Positions 1 to 5,443 are shown, counted from the stretch's first letter. The stretch: DNA of 6,228 nucleotides from RGIG1934 sp964492545 (GCA_964492545.1 CAZBKO010000115.1:1-6228); one strand, 5' to 3'. A program made the numbers and translations. The notes: a model not told the origin generated them from the sequence alone.

Positions 1-34
1 CACTAGAGGTTAATATGCTTGAAATCTGGCTATT

Positions 35-1051
35 TTATCGCGAAAAGTTTTTATTTCTCAAAGCTGTCAACTGGCAAATAGTCCTCCTCCACTCCTTTGT
101 AGATTCATCACGTTCAATTTCACTTCTGTTTCTACGTAAAAATCTGCACAGATTATAGCAGTCAATCCAGATCTCATTATTGCACTCTTTCTGACTTTCA
201 TCAAATATAAGCTCAATACCAAAATGTAAATGAACTTCATCAATGTTATTTACATTTTCCTTGGAGCTATAGCCGGTATGCCCCATATATCCAATCACAT
301 CACCTGCAGTCACTTTATCCCCCTCCTTAAGTCCCTCTGCAAACGGCCTGTTTTGGCAAAGATGTGCATAATAGTAATACCTCTTTTTGTCATCACTTCT
401 AATTCCTATTCTCCAGCCTCCATACTGATTCCAGCCTAGCACCTCTATATATCCTGATTCAACTGATATAATTGGTGTTCCAATAAGTCCCATCATGTCA
501 TGCCCCAGATGTGGTCTACTATAGCCATATGACCTTGATGAACCAAAATCATCATAATCTGAATAATCAAATCCTTTCCCAATTGGGGAATAACATTTCA
601 GGCCATATTTTTCCTCCCATTTTTCATTCTTTGATTTGAGCTTAAATGTCCCAACCATTCCACCGAGAACTGCTTCATATACCTGCCTATAATATGAATA
701 GTATTTCATATCCTTTGTAATATCTGAAAGCTTTTCCCCTCTTTTTTGCCTGTCTGCGATATCATTAATATACTTTACTGAAGCAGAATTAAAGCTGCCA
801 CCATTTTTGGCAGCAGCATAAGCTAGAAGTTCTATCCAATTGTAATGAAGCTCACTTCCATATGTACTTACATCAAGCTCGTACGCAGTTTCCAATGCTT
901 CAAGTGATGCATTAAATTCTGCCCACTTTATAAATTCCTTTTCTGATTTTTTCTCCGCTATATTTGTAATGCTCTTACTATCATCTTCTACGATTATAAA
1001 TGCACCAATACAAAATACAACTGCTGCCAAAACTATTATTGCTTTTTTCAT
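35..1051 (-). CDS. Membrane-anchored M23 (LytM-type) zinc metallopeptidase
   Basis: Predicted peptidoglycan endopeptidase held outside the membrane by an N-terminal hydrophobic segment. Numbering from a 342-residue reading that starts at 1063, residues 6-24 form a short basic then hydrophobic anchor. Residues about 40-135 are a helical region of unknown role, and the M23 domain spans about 155-300. All expected zinc and catalytic residues are visible: HxGxD at H185/D189, the YAH histidine H234, and HLH at H278/H280. The start at 1051 (MKKAII) is preferred over the ATG at 1063 because GGAG lies 6 bases upstream of it, while the outer ATG has no Shine-Dalgarno. That gives 338 aa. It follows the nitroreductase by 49 bp, so read-through is possible; a TATAAT at 1084-1089 could also give it its own promoter, but no good -35 is seen. 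The last 15 or so residues look out of frame (see findings). The family call is firm; the substrate is inferred from the family. Confidence 0.9.
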   Translation of the reverse strand: MKKAIIVLAAVVFCIGAFIIVEDDSKSITNIAEKKSEKEFIKWAEFNASLEALETAYELDVSTYGSELHYNWIELLAYAAAKNGGSFNSASVKYINDIADRQKRGEKLSDITKDMKYYSYYRQVYEAVLGGMVGTFKLKSKNEKWEEKYGLKCYSPIGKGFDYSDYDDFGSSRSYGYSRPHLGHDMMGLIGTPIISVESGYIEVLGWNQYGGWRIGIRSDDKKRYYYYAHLCQNRPFAEGLKEGDKVTAGDVIGYMGHTGYSSKENVNNIDEVHLHFGIELIFDESQKECNNEIWIDCYNLCRFLRRNRSEIERDESTKEWRRTICQLTALRNKNFSR

Positions 1052-1057
1052 ACTAAT

Positions 1058-1070
1058 CTCCATTTCGGAG
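1058..1070 (-). promoter_or_regulatory. Possible Shine-Dalgarno-sequestering hairpin of the M23 gene
   Basis: On the minus strand CTCC, a GAAAT loop and GGAG form a 4-bp hairpin whose 3' arm is the Shine-Dalgarno of the ATG at 1051. The stretch GCTCCGAAATGGAG nearly matches the end of the intergenic repeats at 1644 and 3926 (GCTCCGGAATGGAG), although no other part of that repeat is present here. Four base pairs alone are weak, so a regulatory role rests on the similarity to the repeats. Confidence 0.35.
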
Positions 1071-1100
1071 CATTCATTAGTATATTATAGTCATCTACAG

Positions 1101-1643
1101 TTAAAATATTCTGATTATCTCTTCTATTTCTTTTCTATTTGGCATAACAGCCTCTGCTGCGCTATATCCCAATGCAATAACAGATACTACCGCTTCAGTT
1201 TCAGGAATATTAAGCATATCCTTGACCTTAGCCTCATCTCTTATTCCCATAATAAGTGTTCCAAGGCCCATATCAGCAGCCTTTAGAATCATATTCTCGT
1301 TCTGAAGTCCAAGATCGTATATTCCCCAGCCATTGCCTAACTCATTAGTTGGTTCACCTGTAGTTCTCTCATATCCTGAATGATTCTTTACAAATGTTGT
1401 CACAATTATTGCTGATGCTCCATCTGAATTCTTGGCATTAAATGCTGGAAGACATTCATTTCTAAATGTTTCCTTCTTGTCCTCGGACATTATTACATAG
1501 TATCTGCCTGTCTGCGAATTCTTCCAAGTCGGTGCAAGCTGCGCTGCGTCAATGATTTCCTTTATCATATCCTCGGTTACCTTCTTACTTGCATCATAGT
1601 TTCTTATACTTCTTCTTGTTTCAATTGTCTTCTGAAATTCCAT
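1101..1643 (-). CDS. Nitroreductase-family FMN-dependent oxidoreductase
   Basis: A 180-aa single-domain flavoprotein expected to use FMN and NAD(P)H to reduce nitro compounds, quinones or similar acceptors in the cytoplasm. It carries the family's N-terminal phosphate-binding pattern (R10 R11 S12 I R14), the LAPTWKNSQ segment at 36-44 that contacts FMN, and a C-terminal GLGT motif at about 126-129 followed by the usual helix and VSVIALGY strand. Length is normal for the short nitroreductases. The ATG at 1643 is chosen because GGAG lies 5 bases upstream and the family's sequence begins there. The frame stays open for 25 more codons upstream, but these are translated intergenic repeat. The start codon directly abuts repeat copy 1, so that repeat provides the ribosome binding site. 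The M23 gene follows after 49 bp. The physiological substrate cannot be told from sequence. Confidence 0.92.
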   Translation of the reverse strand: MEFQKTIETRRSIRNYDASKKVTEDMIKEIIDAAQLAPTWKNSQTGRYYVIMSEDKKETFRNECLPAFNAKNSDGASAIIVTTFVKNHSGYERTTGEPTNELGNGWGIYDLGLQNENMILKAADMGLGTLIMGIRDEAKVKDMLNIPETEAVVSVIALGYSAAEAVMPNRKEIEEIIRIF

Positions 1644-1728
1644 ATTTTCTCCATTCCGGAGCATCTCTGTACGACGGGGCGATTCTGCCATCAATACTAT
1701 TTGTGATGCTCCTTGCACAAATAGTTAT
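1644..1728 (-). repeat. Family-1 structured repeat, copy 1 (gene-proximal)
   Basis: This is the last copy of a three-copy array, read on the minus strand toward the nitroreductase. It contains a perfect 10-bp inverted repeat, ACTATTTGTG/CACAAATAGT (1696-1725), with a 10-base loop. GATGCTCC in that loop region (1705-1712 on the plus strand) is the reverse complement of GGAGCATC at 1658-1665. It ends exactly at the nitroreductase ATG and supplies the Shine-Dalgarno. It differs from copies 2 and 3 by a 2-base gap near 1652, an A at 1671, and ATATG instead of ATGTG at the gene end. A GTGAAA/TTTCAC hairpin with an inner CGCT/AGCG stem (1729-1760) separates it from copy 2. Confidence 0.9.
1649..1725 (-). 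promoter_or_regulatory. Candidate two-state translational switch before the nitroreductase
   Basis: In minus-strand RNA, CUCC (from 1661-1658) can pair with the Shine-Dalgarno GGAG (from 1652-1649) across a GGAAU loop, hiding the ribosome site. The same CUCC belongs to GAUGCUCC (from 1665-1658), which can pair over 7-8 bases with GGAGCAUC in the loop of the upstream hairpin at 1696-1725, freeing the site. The two pairings exclude each other. The complementarity is seen directly; regulation is inference, and no ligand or factor is known. Confidence 0.4.
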
Positions 1729-1760
1729 GTGAAATGGACGCTATCGAGCGGACTTTTCAC

Positions 1761-1847
1761 ATTTTCTCCACATTCCGGAGCATCTCTGTGCGACGGGGCG
1801 ATTCTGCCATCAATACTATTTGTGATGCTCCTTGCACAAATAGTTAT
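1761..1847 (-). repeat. Family-1 structured repeat, copy 2
   Basis: The middle copy of the array, offset from copies 1 and 3 by exactly 119 bp. It keeps the 10-bp inverted repeat (1815-1844) and the GGAGCATC/GATGCTCC complementarity. Its gene-facing end reads GGAGAAAATGTGA on the minus strand, so it leads to ATG-TGA and then the linker hairpin rather than a gene. A second linker hairpin, identical to the one at 1729-1760, lies at 1848-1879. The 119-bp period is not a multiple of three, so the array is not a coding repeat. Confidence 0.9.
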
Positions 1848-1879
1848 GTGAAATGGACGCTATCGAGCGGACTTTTCAC

Positions 1880-1958
1880 ATTTTCTCCACATTCCGGAGC
1901 ATCTCTGTGCGACGGGGCGATTCTGCCATCAATACTATTTGTGATGCTCCTTGCACAA
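1880..1958 (-). repeat. Family-1 structured repeat, copy 3 (truncated outer copy)
   Basis: Matches copy 2 base for base through the CTTGCACAA at 1950-1958, then diverges into AT-rich sequence before the MATE stop codon. It therefore keeps GGAGCATC (1896-1903) and the left hairpin arm but loses most of the right arm (CACAA followed by TTATA). It marks the outer edge of the array. Confidence 0.85.
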
Positions 1959-1964
1959 TTATAT

Positions 1965-1982
1965 CAATTATTTCAATAATTG
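1965..1982. other. AT-rich perfect palindrome downstream of the MATE gene
   Basis: CAATTATT, a TC spacer and AATAATTG form an 8-bp perfect inverted repeat 11 bp past the MATE stop codon on the minus strand. It has only two G/C pairs and no T-tract follows, so it would be a weak terminator at best. It may only reflect local AT richness. Confidence 0.2.
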
Positions 1983-1992
1983 CAATAATTTA

Positions 1993-3380
1993 TCAGCATG
2001 GTTCAAGGGTTGTAATCTTATTTTTACTTACTTTTTTCATCAGGAAAAATGCAATTGCTGATGTAGCAATCTCTGTTATTGGAAAGCTGGTCCATATTAT
2101 CCACATATAATCAGGATGTTTTATCACTATATTCGTAAATACCCAGACAAGAGGAACAATAAATACCAGCTGTCTGCAAAGTGATATTATTAGTGATTCA
2201 ATTCCACTGTCGACAGCCTGAAATATGCCCTGAAATGCAATATTCGCCCCTGCAAAAACAAAACTGATTGAGACGATTCTCATGGCGTCAACACATAACA
2301 CCTCTGTAGTTCCTGAAAGTCCAAATAGAGCTCCAAACTGATTTGCAAATAATTCAATCAAAACAAATCCTGCTGCCATAATGATAAATGTATAAATTAA
2401 TCCATATTTTATTCCCTGTTTTACACGTTTGCTGCTCTTCATTCCATGATTAAATGATACAATAGGAGTTATGGCATCTCTAAGTCCAAATGCCGCAAAT
2501 AATATGAACTGTTGAATCTTGTAATACAGACCATATGCAGTTACAACGCTCTCATCAATTCTAACAAAAATAACATTTAAAATGTATGTCATGAATGACA
2601 TAAGTGCCTGAGCTATTATGGCTGGCAACCCAATTGCATATATCTCCTTTATGATATCCATTGACGGACGCTTGTATCTAAATGCATTGTCTATTTCTAC
2701 ATTATATTTTAAATGGAATAAAACTGCTGCCACAAGTGATACGATTTGACCAACTACAGTAGCATATGCTGCGCCGCTGACACCGAGCTTAGGCATTCCA
2801 AACAATCCATAAATAAGTATTGGGTCAAGAATAATATTTACAACTGCACCAAGTATTTGTGCAATAGTTGAATACATTGATTTACCAGTTGCCTGAAGCA
2901 CCTTTTCAAATATCGAAAAAAATGTAATTCCAAATGAGATTATACAGCATATTGTCAGATATTTGACTGCCATATTTTTTATTTCAGAATTACTTGTCTG
3001 AGTTGAAATATATGCATTAACACCTGTAATGCCAAAAATCACAAACATAACATATATTACACTGGCTAGGAAAACTCCATTTCCAGCTACACGGCTAGCC
3101 TTTTCCCTGTTATTCTGTCCAAGGCTTTTTGCCAAAAGCGCATTTGTTCCAAACCTGTACCTATTGCAATTGCAACCATGAGCATTTGTACTGGAAATGC
3201 AAGTGTTAATGCATTGAGTGCTGCCTCACCATTCCCTTCCATATTAGATACAAAAGCACTATCTACAATATTATATACCGCCTGCAATACCATTGATATT
3301 ATCATTGGTATGCCCATACCAAGCATCAGTCTGTTAACTGGTGCCACTGCCATTTTGTTTACTGTCTTATCCTGTTGCAC
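1993..3380 (-). pseudogene. MATE-family multidrug/cation antiporter, frameshifted
   Basis: Inner-membrane exporter of the MATE (NorM/DinF/MepA-like) family, expected to couple drug or metabolite export to Na+ or H+ entry. The first 76 residues carry the family's opening (GMGIPMIISM, then LYNIVDSAFV-like and LTLAFPVQMLMVAI). The next 386 residues continue it from GTNALLAKSLGQNNREKASR to a basic C-terminus, with the usual membrane helices. The two parts lie in different frames, switching near 3151-3155, where the minus strand reads GGTACAGGTTTGGAACA. One added base, for example GGT GTT GGA, restores GTGVGTNALLAKSLGQ and a 462-aa protein of normal MATE length. The start is GTG at 3380, with GAGAGG 9 bases upstream. 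As written the gene is broken: the first frame ends after 97 aa. It may be a real mutation or a one-base sequencing error; the rest of the frame shows no decay, so any mutation is recent. Confidence 0.88.
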
Positions 3381-3389
3381 TTCAAATTT

Positions 3390-3395
3390 CCTCTC
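3390..3395 (-). promoter_or_regulatory. Ribosome binding site deciding the MATE GTG start
   Basis: GAGAGG on the minus strand lies 9 bases before the GTG at 3378-3380. The only nearby ATG in frame is at codon 10. An upstream TTG is out of frame with the MATE N-terminus, so GTG is the better choice. Confidence 0.55.
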
Positions 3396-3406
3396 TTTCT
3401 ATATCC

Positions 3407-3420
3407 CCGGTAGCTATCGG
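3407..3420. other. 14-base near-palindrome in the MATE leader
   Basis: CCGGTAGCTATCGG is a palindrome apart from one G/T position per arm, which would be a G-U wobble in RNA. It sits 26 bases before the MATE start and could be a protein-binding dyad or the last hairpin of the structured leader. Confidence 0.35.
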
Positions 3421-3421
3421 T

Positions 3422-3501
3422 AAGTCACTCGCTGATGTACAGTCGCCAAATATGTCGATTCTCGTGCAAGCACGAATCGACTTCCCCTACTCGTTGTCTA
3501 C
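3422..3501 (-). repeat. Family-2 80-bp direct repeat, MATE-proximal copy
   Basis: The first 58 bases (3422-3479) are identical to 3557-3614, exactly 135 bp away. The match continues more loosely through CTCGTTGTCTAC at 3501. It contains a strong hairpin at 3454-3481: GTCGATT, CT bulge, CGTGC, AA loop, GCACG, AATCGAC. It is unrelated in sequence to the family-1 repeats. Confidence 0.9.
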
Positions 3502-3616
3502 TTTCGAGCAGGCACCTGCCTGCTCTGCCGACAACCCTGTACACAGCTCGTGACCGAAGTCACTCGCTGATGTACAGTCGCCAAATATGTCGATTCTCGT
3601 GCAAGCACGAATCGCC
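3454..3616 (-). ncRNA. Candidate structured RNA or MATE leader of stacked hairpins
   Basis: No gene is evident here. Four stems tile the region in minus-strand order: 3591-3614 (CGATT/AATCG plus CGTGC/GCACG, CT bulge); 3537-3577, a long imperfect stem (CTGTACA, CAGC and GTGAC pairings) whose tip at 3550-3563 reads GTGAC-TTCG-GTCAC on the minus strand, a C(UUCG)G tetraloop; 3493-3535, with GTTGTC/GACAAC outside a perfect 9-bp GAGCAGGCA/TGCCTGCTC stem; and 3454-3481. The UUCG form on the minus strand favours a minus-strand transcript. A terminator at 3639-3675 stops upstream transcription, so any such RNA would start within the repeats; I see no convincing promoter. The stems could also mark a folded mobile-element remnant. 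I do not recognise a known RNA family. Confidence 0.4.
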
Positions 3617-3636
3617 ATCCTTGGCTCGTTGTCTAC
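3557..3636 (-). repeat. Family-2 80-bp direct repeat, distal copy
   Basis: The second copy of the 80-bp repeat, 135 bp from the first. Its hairpin (3591-3614) is the same, but the outer two base pairs are lost because it is followed by CC instead of AC. Divergence is limited to about 3615-3624. The copy ends just before the A-tract of the terminator at 3639. Confidence 0.9.
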
Positions 3637-3638
3637 AC

Positions 3639-3675
3639 AAAAAGAGCGCAAATCCAATTCCTGGATTTACGCTCT
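3639..3675 (-). terminator. Intrinsic terminator of the 63-aa gene
   Basis: On the minus strand AGAGCGTAAATCC pairs with GGATTTGCGCTCT over 13 bp, with a single T-G pair that becomes a G-U wobble and a 7-base loop, followed directly by TTTTT. On the plus strand the wobble would be a C-A mismatch and no T-run follows, so it works on the minus strand. It lies 58 bases past the stop codon at 3734. Confidence 0.88.
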
Positions 3676-3686
3676 CTGCTACTCGG

Positions 3687-3704
3687 TTGTTAAAATTATA
3701 ACAA
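3687..3704. other. Small AT-rich inverted repeat
   Basis: TTGTTA and TAACAA flank a 6-base spacer between the 63-aa gene and its terminator. It is weak and may have no function; an auxiliary 3' hairpin is possible. Confidence 0.25.
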
Positions 3705-3733
3705 GGCAAATTTAATTTGTCAAAAGTTTTTCG

Positions 3734-3925
3734 TTACAAAATTTCTATTATCCACACTCCCTGATCTCCAAATTGTGTAATTATCTCTTTCTCATCGAGA
3801 ATGTTCTTGTGAAGCAGCACATTTCTTATGGCTCCACCAAGAAACATCTGTCCTTCGCGCATAATAAGCATTTTGTCGTAACCATCCATCTGTATCTGTT
3901 CAATATCAATTTCTGAAAACTTCAT
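3734..3925 (-). CDS. Small protein of unknown function (63 aa)
   Basis: I do not recognise this protein. It starts MKFSEIDIEQ, is acidic overall, has no signal peptide or membrane span, and has one short hydrophobic stretch (about 27-38, MFLGGAIRNVLL). It looks like a small folded cytosolic protein. Gene status is supported by the Shine-Dalgarno GGAGG placed 4 bases before the ATG at 3925 and by a strong intrinsic terminator 58 bases after the stop. The frame is open upstream for 34 more codons, but those are translated repeat sequence, as for the nitroreductase. The repeat copy at 3926 ends exactly at the start codon and provides the ribosome site. The aldo/keto reductase lies 274 bp upstream on the same strand, across the repeats. 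Confidence 0.65.
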   Translation of the reverse strand: MKFSEIDIEQIQMDGYDKMLIMREGQMFLGGAIRNVLLHKNILDEKEIITQFGDQGVWIIEIL

Positions 3926-4035
3926 ATTTCCTCCATTCCGGAGCATCTTTATACGACGTGGCGAAGGGAAATTCGCGCAGGCGATTTCGCTTCTGCCATC
4001 AATGCTATTTGTGATGCTCCTACACAAATAGTTAT
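3926..4035 (-). repeat. Family-1 structured repeat, copy 4 (gene-proximal, long form)
   Basis: Same family as the array at 1644. It has the 9-bp inverted repeat CTATTTGTG/CACAAATAG (4005-4031) with GATGCTCC entering its loop, and GGAGCATC at 3940-3947. It is longer than copies 1-3 because of extra bases inside 3961-3990, which form GCGAA/TTCGC and GCGA/TCGC hairpins. It ends at the ATG of the 63-aa gene and, like copy 1, has A (3953) and ATATG where the outer copies have G and ATGTG. A linker hairpin GTGAAA/TTTCAC (4036-4067) joins it to copy 5. Confidence 0.9.
3930..4031 (-). promoter_or_regulatory. Candidate two-state translational switch before the 63-aa gene
   Basis: It has the same arrangement as before the nitroreductase. 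On the minus strand CUCC (3943-3940) can pair with the Shine-Dalgarno GGAG (3934-3931) over a GGAAU loop. Alternatively it can pair, as GAUGCUCC, with GGAGCAUC in the hairpin loop at 4005-4031. The complementarity is kept although the sequence between differs in length by 23 bases from copy 1. Confidence 0.4.
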
Positions 4036-4067
4036 GTGAAATGGACGCTATCGAGCGAACTTTTCAC

Positions 4068-4182
4068 ATTTCCTCCATTCCGGAGCATCTTTATGCGACG
4101 TGGCGAAGAGAAATTCGCGCAGGCGATTTCGCTTCTGCCATCAATGCTATTTGTGATGCTCCTACACAAATAGTTATGTGAA
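4068..4182 (-). repeat. Family-1 structured repeat, copy 5 (outer, long form)
   Basis: Offset from copy 4 by 142 bp and nearly identical to it. It keeps GGAGCATC (4082-4089) and the hairpin at 4147-4173. Its gene-facing end reads GGAGGAAATGTGA on the minus strand, as in copy 2. Similarity stops at GTTATGTGAA (4182), which marks the outer repeat boundary 17 bases from the stop codon of the aldo/keto reductase. Confidence 0.9.
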
Positions 4183-4199
4183 TGATTATGTCATCAGGC

Positions 4200-5384
4200 T
4201 TATTTTTCCTTTAACATAAATTTACATGCTATATTTATTCCAAGCTTATATGGTAATGGACGTACTTTTTTGTCAGCCCTCTTCAACTCGTCTCTTATGG
4301 AAATATGCTGAGGACAGTGCTGTTCGCATTTTCCACAGCCTATGCACTGTGTAGCAAATGCAGGCGTTTTCCTAAGTCCTATTACCTGCGCATATTCGAA
4401 TCTGCCGGCTGATTTCTTTTCTGTATACATTTGATTGTAGCATCTGAATAGTCCTGGTATGTCTACTCCCTTAGGACATGGCATGCAATAAGCACAACCT
4501 GTACACATAACCTTGATATTCCTGCTTATTTCATCCTTTATAGCCTCTATCATCCTGTTATCTTCTTCTGTAAATTCCCCCACCTGTACTTCCCCTGCAA
4601 CACGAATATTTTCTTCTACCATATCAACTGAATTCATTCCAGACAACACACAGGTTACCTGTGGTTGGTTCCAGAGCCATCTAAATGCCCATTCTGCCGG
4701 TGAATATCCCTTTTTATTTTCAGCAATTAGTTTTTTTGCCTTCTCAGGCAGCAAATCAACCAGCTTTCCACCTCTTAATGGCTCCATAATAATCACGGGA
4801 ATATTTTTCTCGGCAGCAGCCATAAGTCCTTTTCTTCCAGCCTGTGTATTCTCATCCATATAGTTGTACTGAATTTGGCAAAAATCCCAATCATATGCAT
4901 TTAAAATCTGTATAAACATGTCTGTATTCCCATGGAAAGAAAAACCGATATTTCTTATTTTTCCCTGCTTCTTCTGCGAATCTATCCATTCCTCAATTCC
5001 CAATGCTTTCAGCTTATTCCACGATACAATATCTGTCAGCATATGCATCAGGTAATAATCTATGTAATCTGTTTTCAGCCTCTTAAGCTCCTCATCAAAA
5101 TACTTGTCTATCGCTTCTCTTGATCTTATAAGATACTGAGGAAGCTTTGTGGCAATATTTATCTTAGAACGCACCTGATTCTTGTCAAGTATTGTTCCCA
5201 AAGCTACTTCACTTCCCGGATAAATATAAGCTGTATCAAAATAATTCACGCCGCTGTTAATCGCCGTCATTATTTCTTTCTCAGTCTTATCCATATCTAT
5301 TCCATTGCCCTTTTTGCTGAATCTCATACATCCATAGCCTAGAAGTGAAATATCCTCGTCGTACTTATTTTTTCTATATTGCAT
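4200..5384 (-). CDS. Aldo/keto reductase with C-terminal two-[4Fe-4S] ferredoxin domain
   Basis: A 394-aa cytoplasmic oxidoreductase. Residues 1-280 form an aldo/keto reductase barrel with the catalytic tetrad visible: D50 and Y55 (FDTAYIY), K80, and H114 (DYYLMH). A ferredoxin-like tail follows, with cysteines C294-C297-C300-C303 (CTGCAYCMPCP) and C347-C350-C353-C357 (CIGCGKCEQHCP), suited to two [4Fe-4S] clusters. The family is common in anaerobes; its substrates are mostly unknown, and the clusters suggest electron exchange with a partner rather than NADPH alone. The ATG at 5384 is chosen over a TTG at 5402 because GAGG lies 7 bases upstream of it and the family N-terminus begins there. 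It is divergent from the membrane protein at 5522. No terminator is seen after its stop, so transcripts may run through the repeats into the 63-aa gene. Confidence 0.93.
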   Translation of the reverse strand: MQYRKNKYDEDISLLGYGCMRFSKKGNGIDMDKTEKEIMTAINSGVNYFDTAYIYPGSEVALGTILDKNQVRSKINIATKLPQYLIRSREAIDKYFDEELKRLKTDYIDYYLMHMLTDIVSWNKLKALGIEEWIDSQKKQGKIRNIGFSFHGNTDMFIQILNAYDWDFCQIQYNYMDENTQAGRKGLMAAAEKNIPVIIMEPLRGGKLVDLLPEKAKKLIAENKKGYSPAEWAFRWLWNQPQVTCVLSGMNSVDMVEENIRVAGEVQVGEFTEEDNRMIEAIKDEISRNIKVMCTGCAYCMPCPKGVDIPGLFRCYNQMYTEKKSAGRFEYAQVIGLRKTPAFATQCIGCGKCEQHCPQHISIRDELKRADKKVRPLPYKLGINIACKFMLKEK

Positions 5385-5413
5385 ATGCAATCCTCGCTTC
5401 AAATTTTTCTTAT

Positions 5414-5443
5414 ATTTTACATCAAAATGCCTCTTCCCTGCAA
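5414..5443 (-). promoter_or_regulatory. Possible promoter of the aldo/keto reductase
   Basis: On the minus strand TTGCAG (5443-5438) and TAAAAT (5419-5414) are spaced by 18 bases, giving a leader of about 22 bases to the ATG at 5384. The match is moderate; position and spacing support it. Confidence 0.45.

Noticed and set aside
15..170. Plus-strand short frame starting ATG at 15 with an AGAGG-like site upstream
   Set aside because: It is antisense to the conserved end of the M23 gene, codes for nothing recognisable and stops within about 50 codons.
1644..1958. CRISPR array
   Set aside because: The repeats are 80 bp or more and the linkers between them are identical hairpins, not unique spacers. 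No cas gene is present.
1644..1958. Known tandem riboswitch (for example glycine type)
   Set aside because: I see none of the conserved cores I know. Copies 2 and 3 are virtually identical, which points to recent duplication rather than a pair of long-evolved aptamers.
1734..2110. Two plus-strand frames with the same N-terminal protein sequence (from 1734 and 1853), looking like a duplicated small gene
   Set aside because: Both are readings of the 119-bp repeat, whose period is not a multiple of three. They lack ribosome sites and end in unrelated sequence, so they are shadows of the repeat array.
3422..3636. Type III toxin-antitoxin (ToxIN-like) locus, suggested by tandem repeats beside a terminator and a small gene
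   Set aside because: The terminator comes before the repeats in transcription order, the repeats are 80 bp and only two in number, and the next gene is a MATE transporter rather than a ToxN-type nuclease.
4513..5123. Plus-strand open frames inside the aldo/keto reductase
   Set aside because: They lie antisense to a well-conserved enzyme and have low-complexity, Ser/Ile/Phe-rich translations typical of shadow frames.
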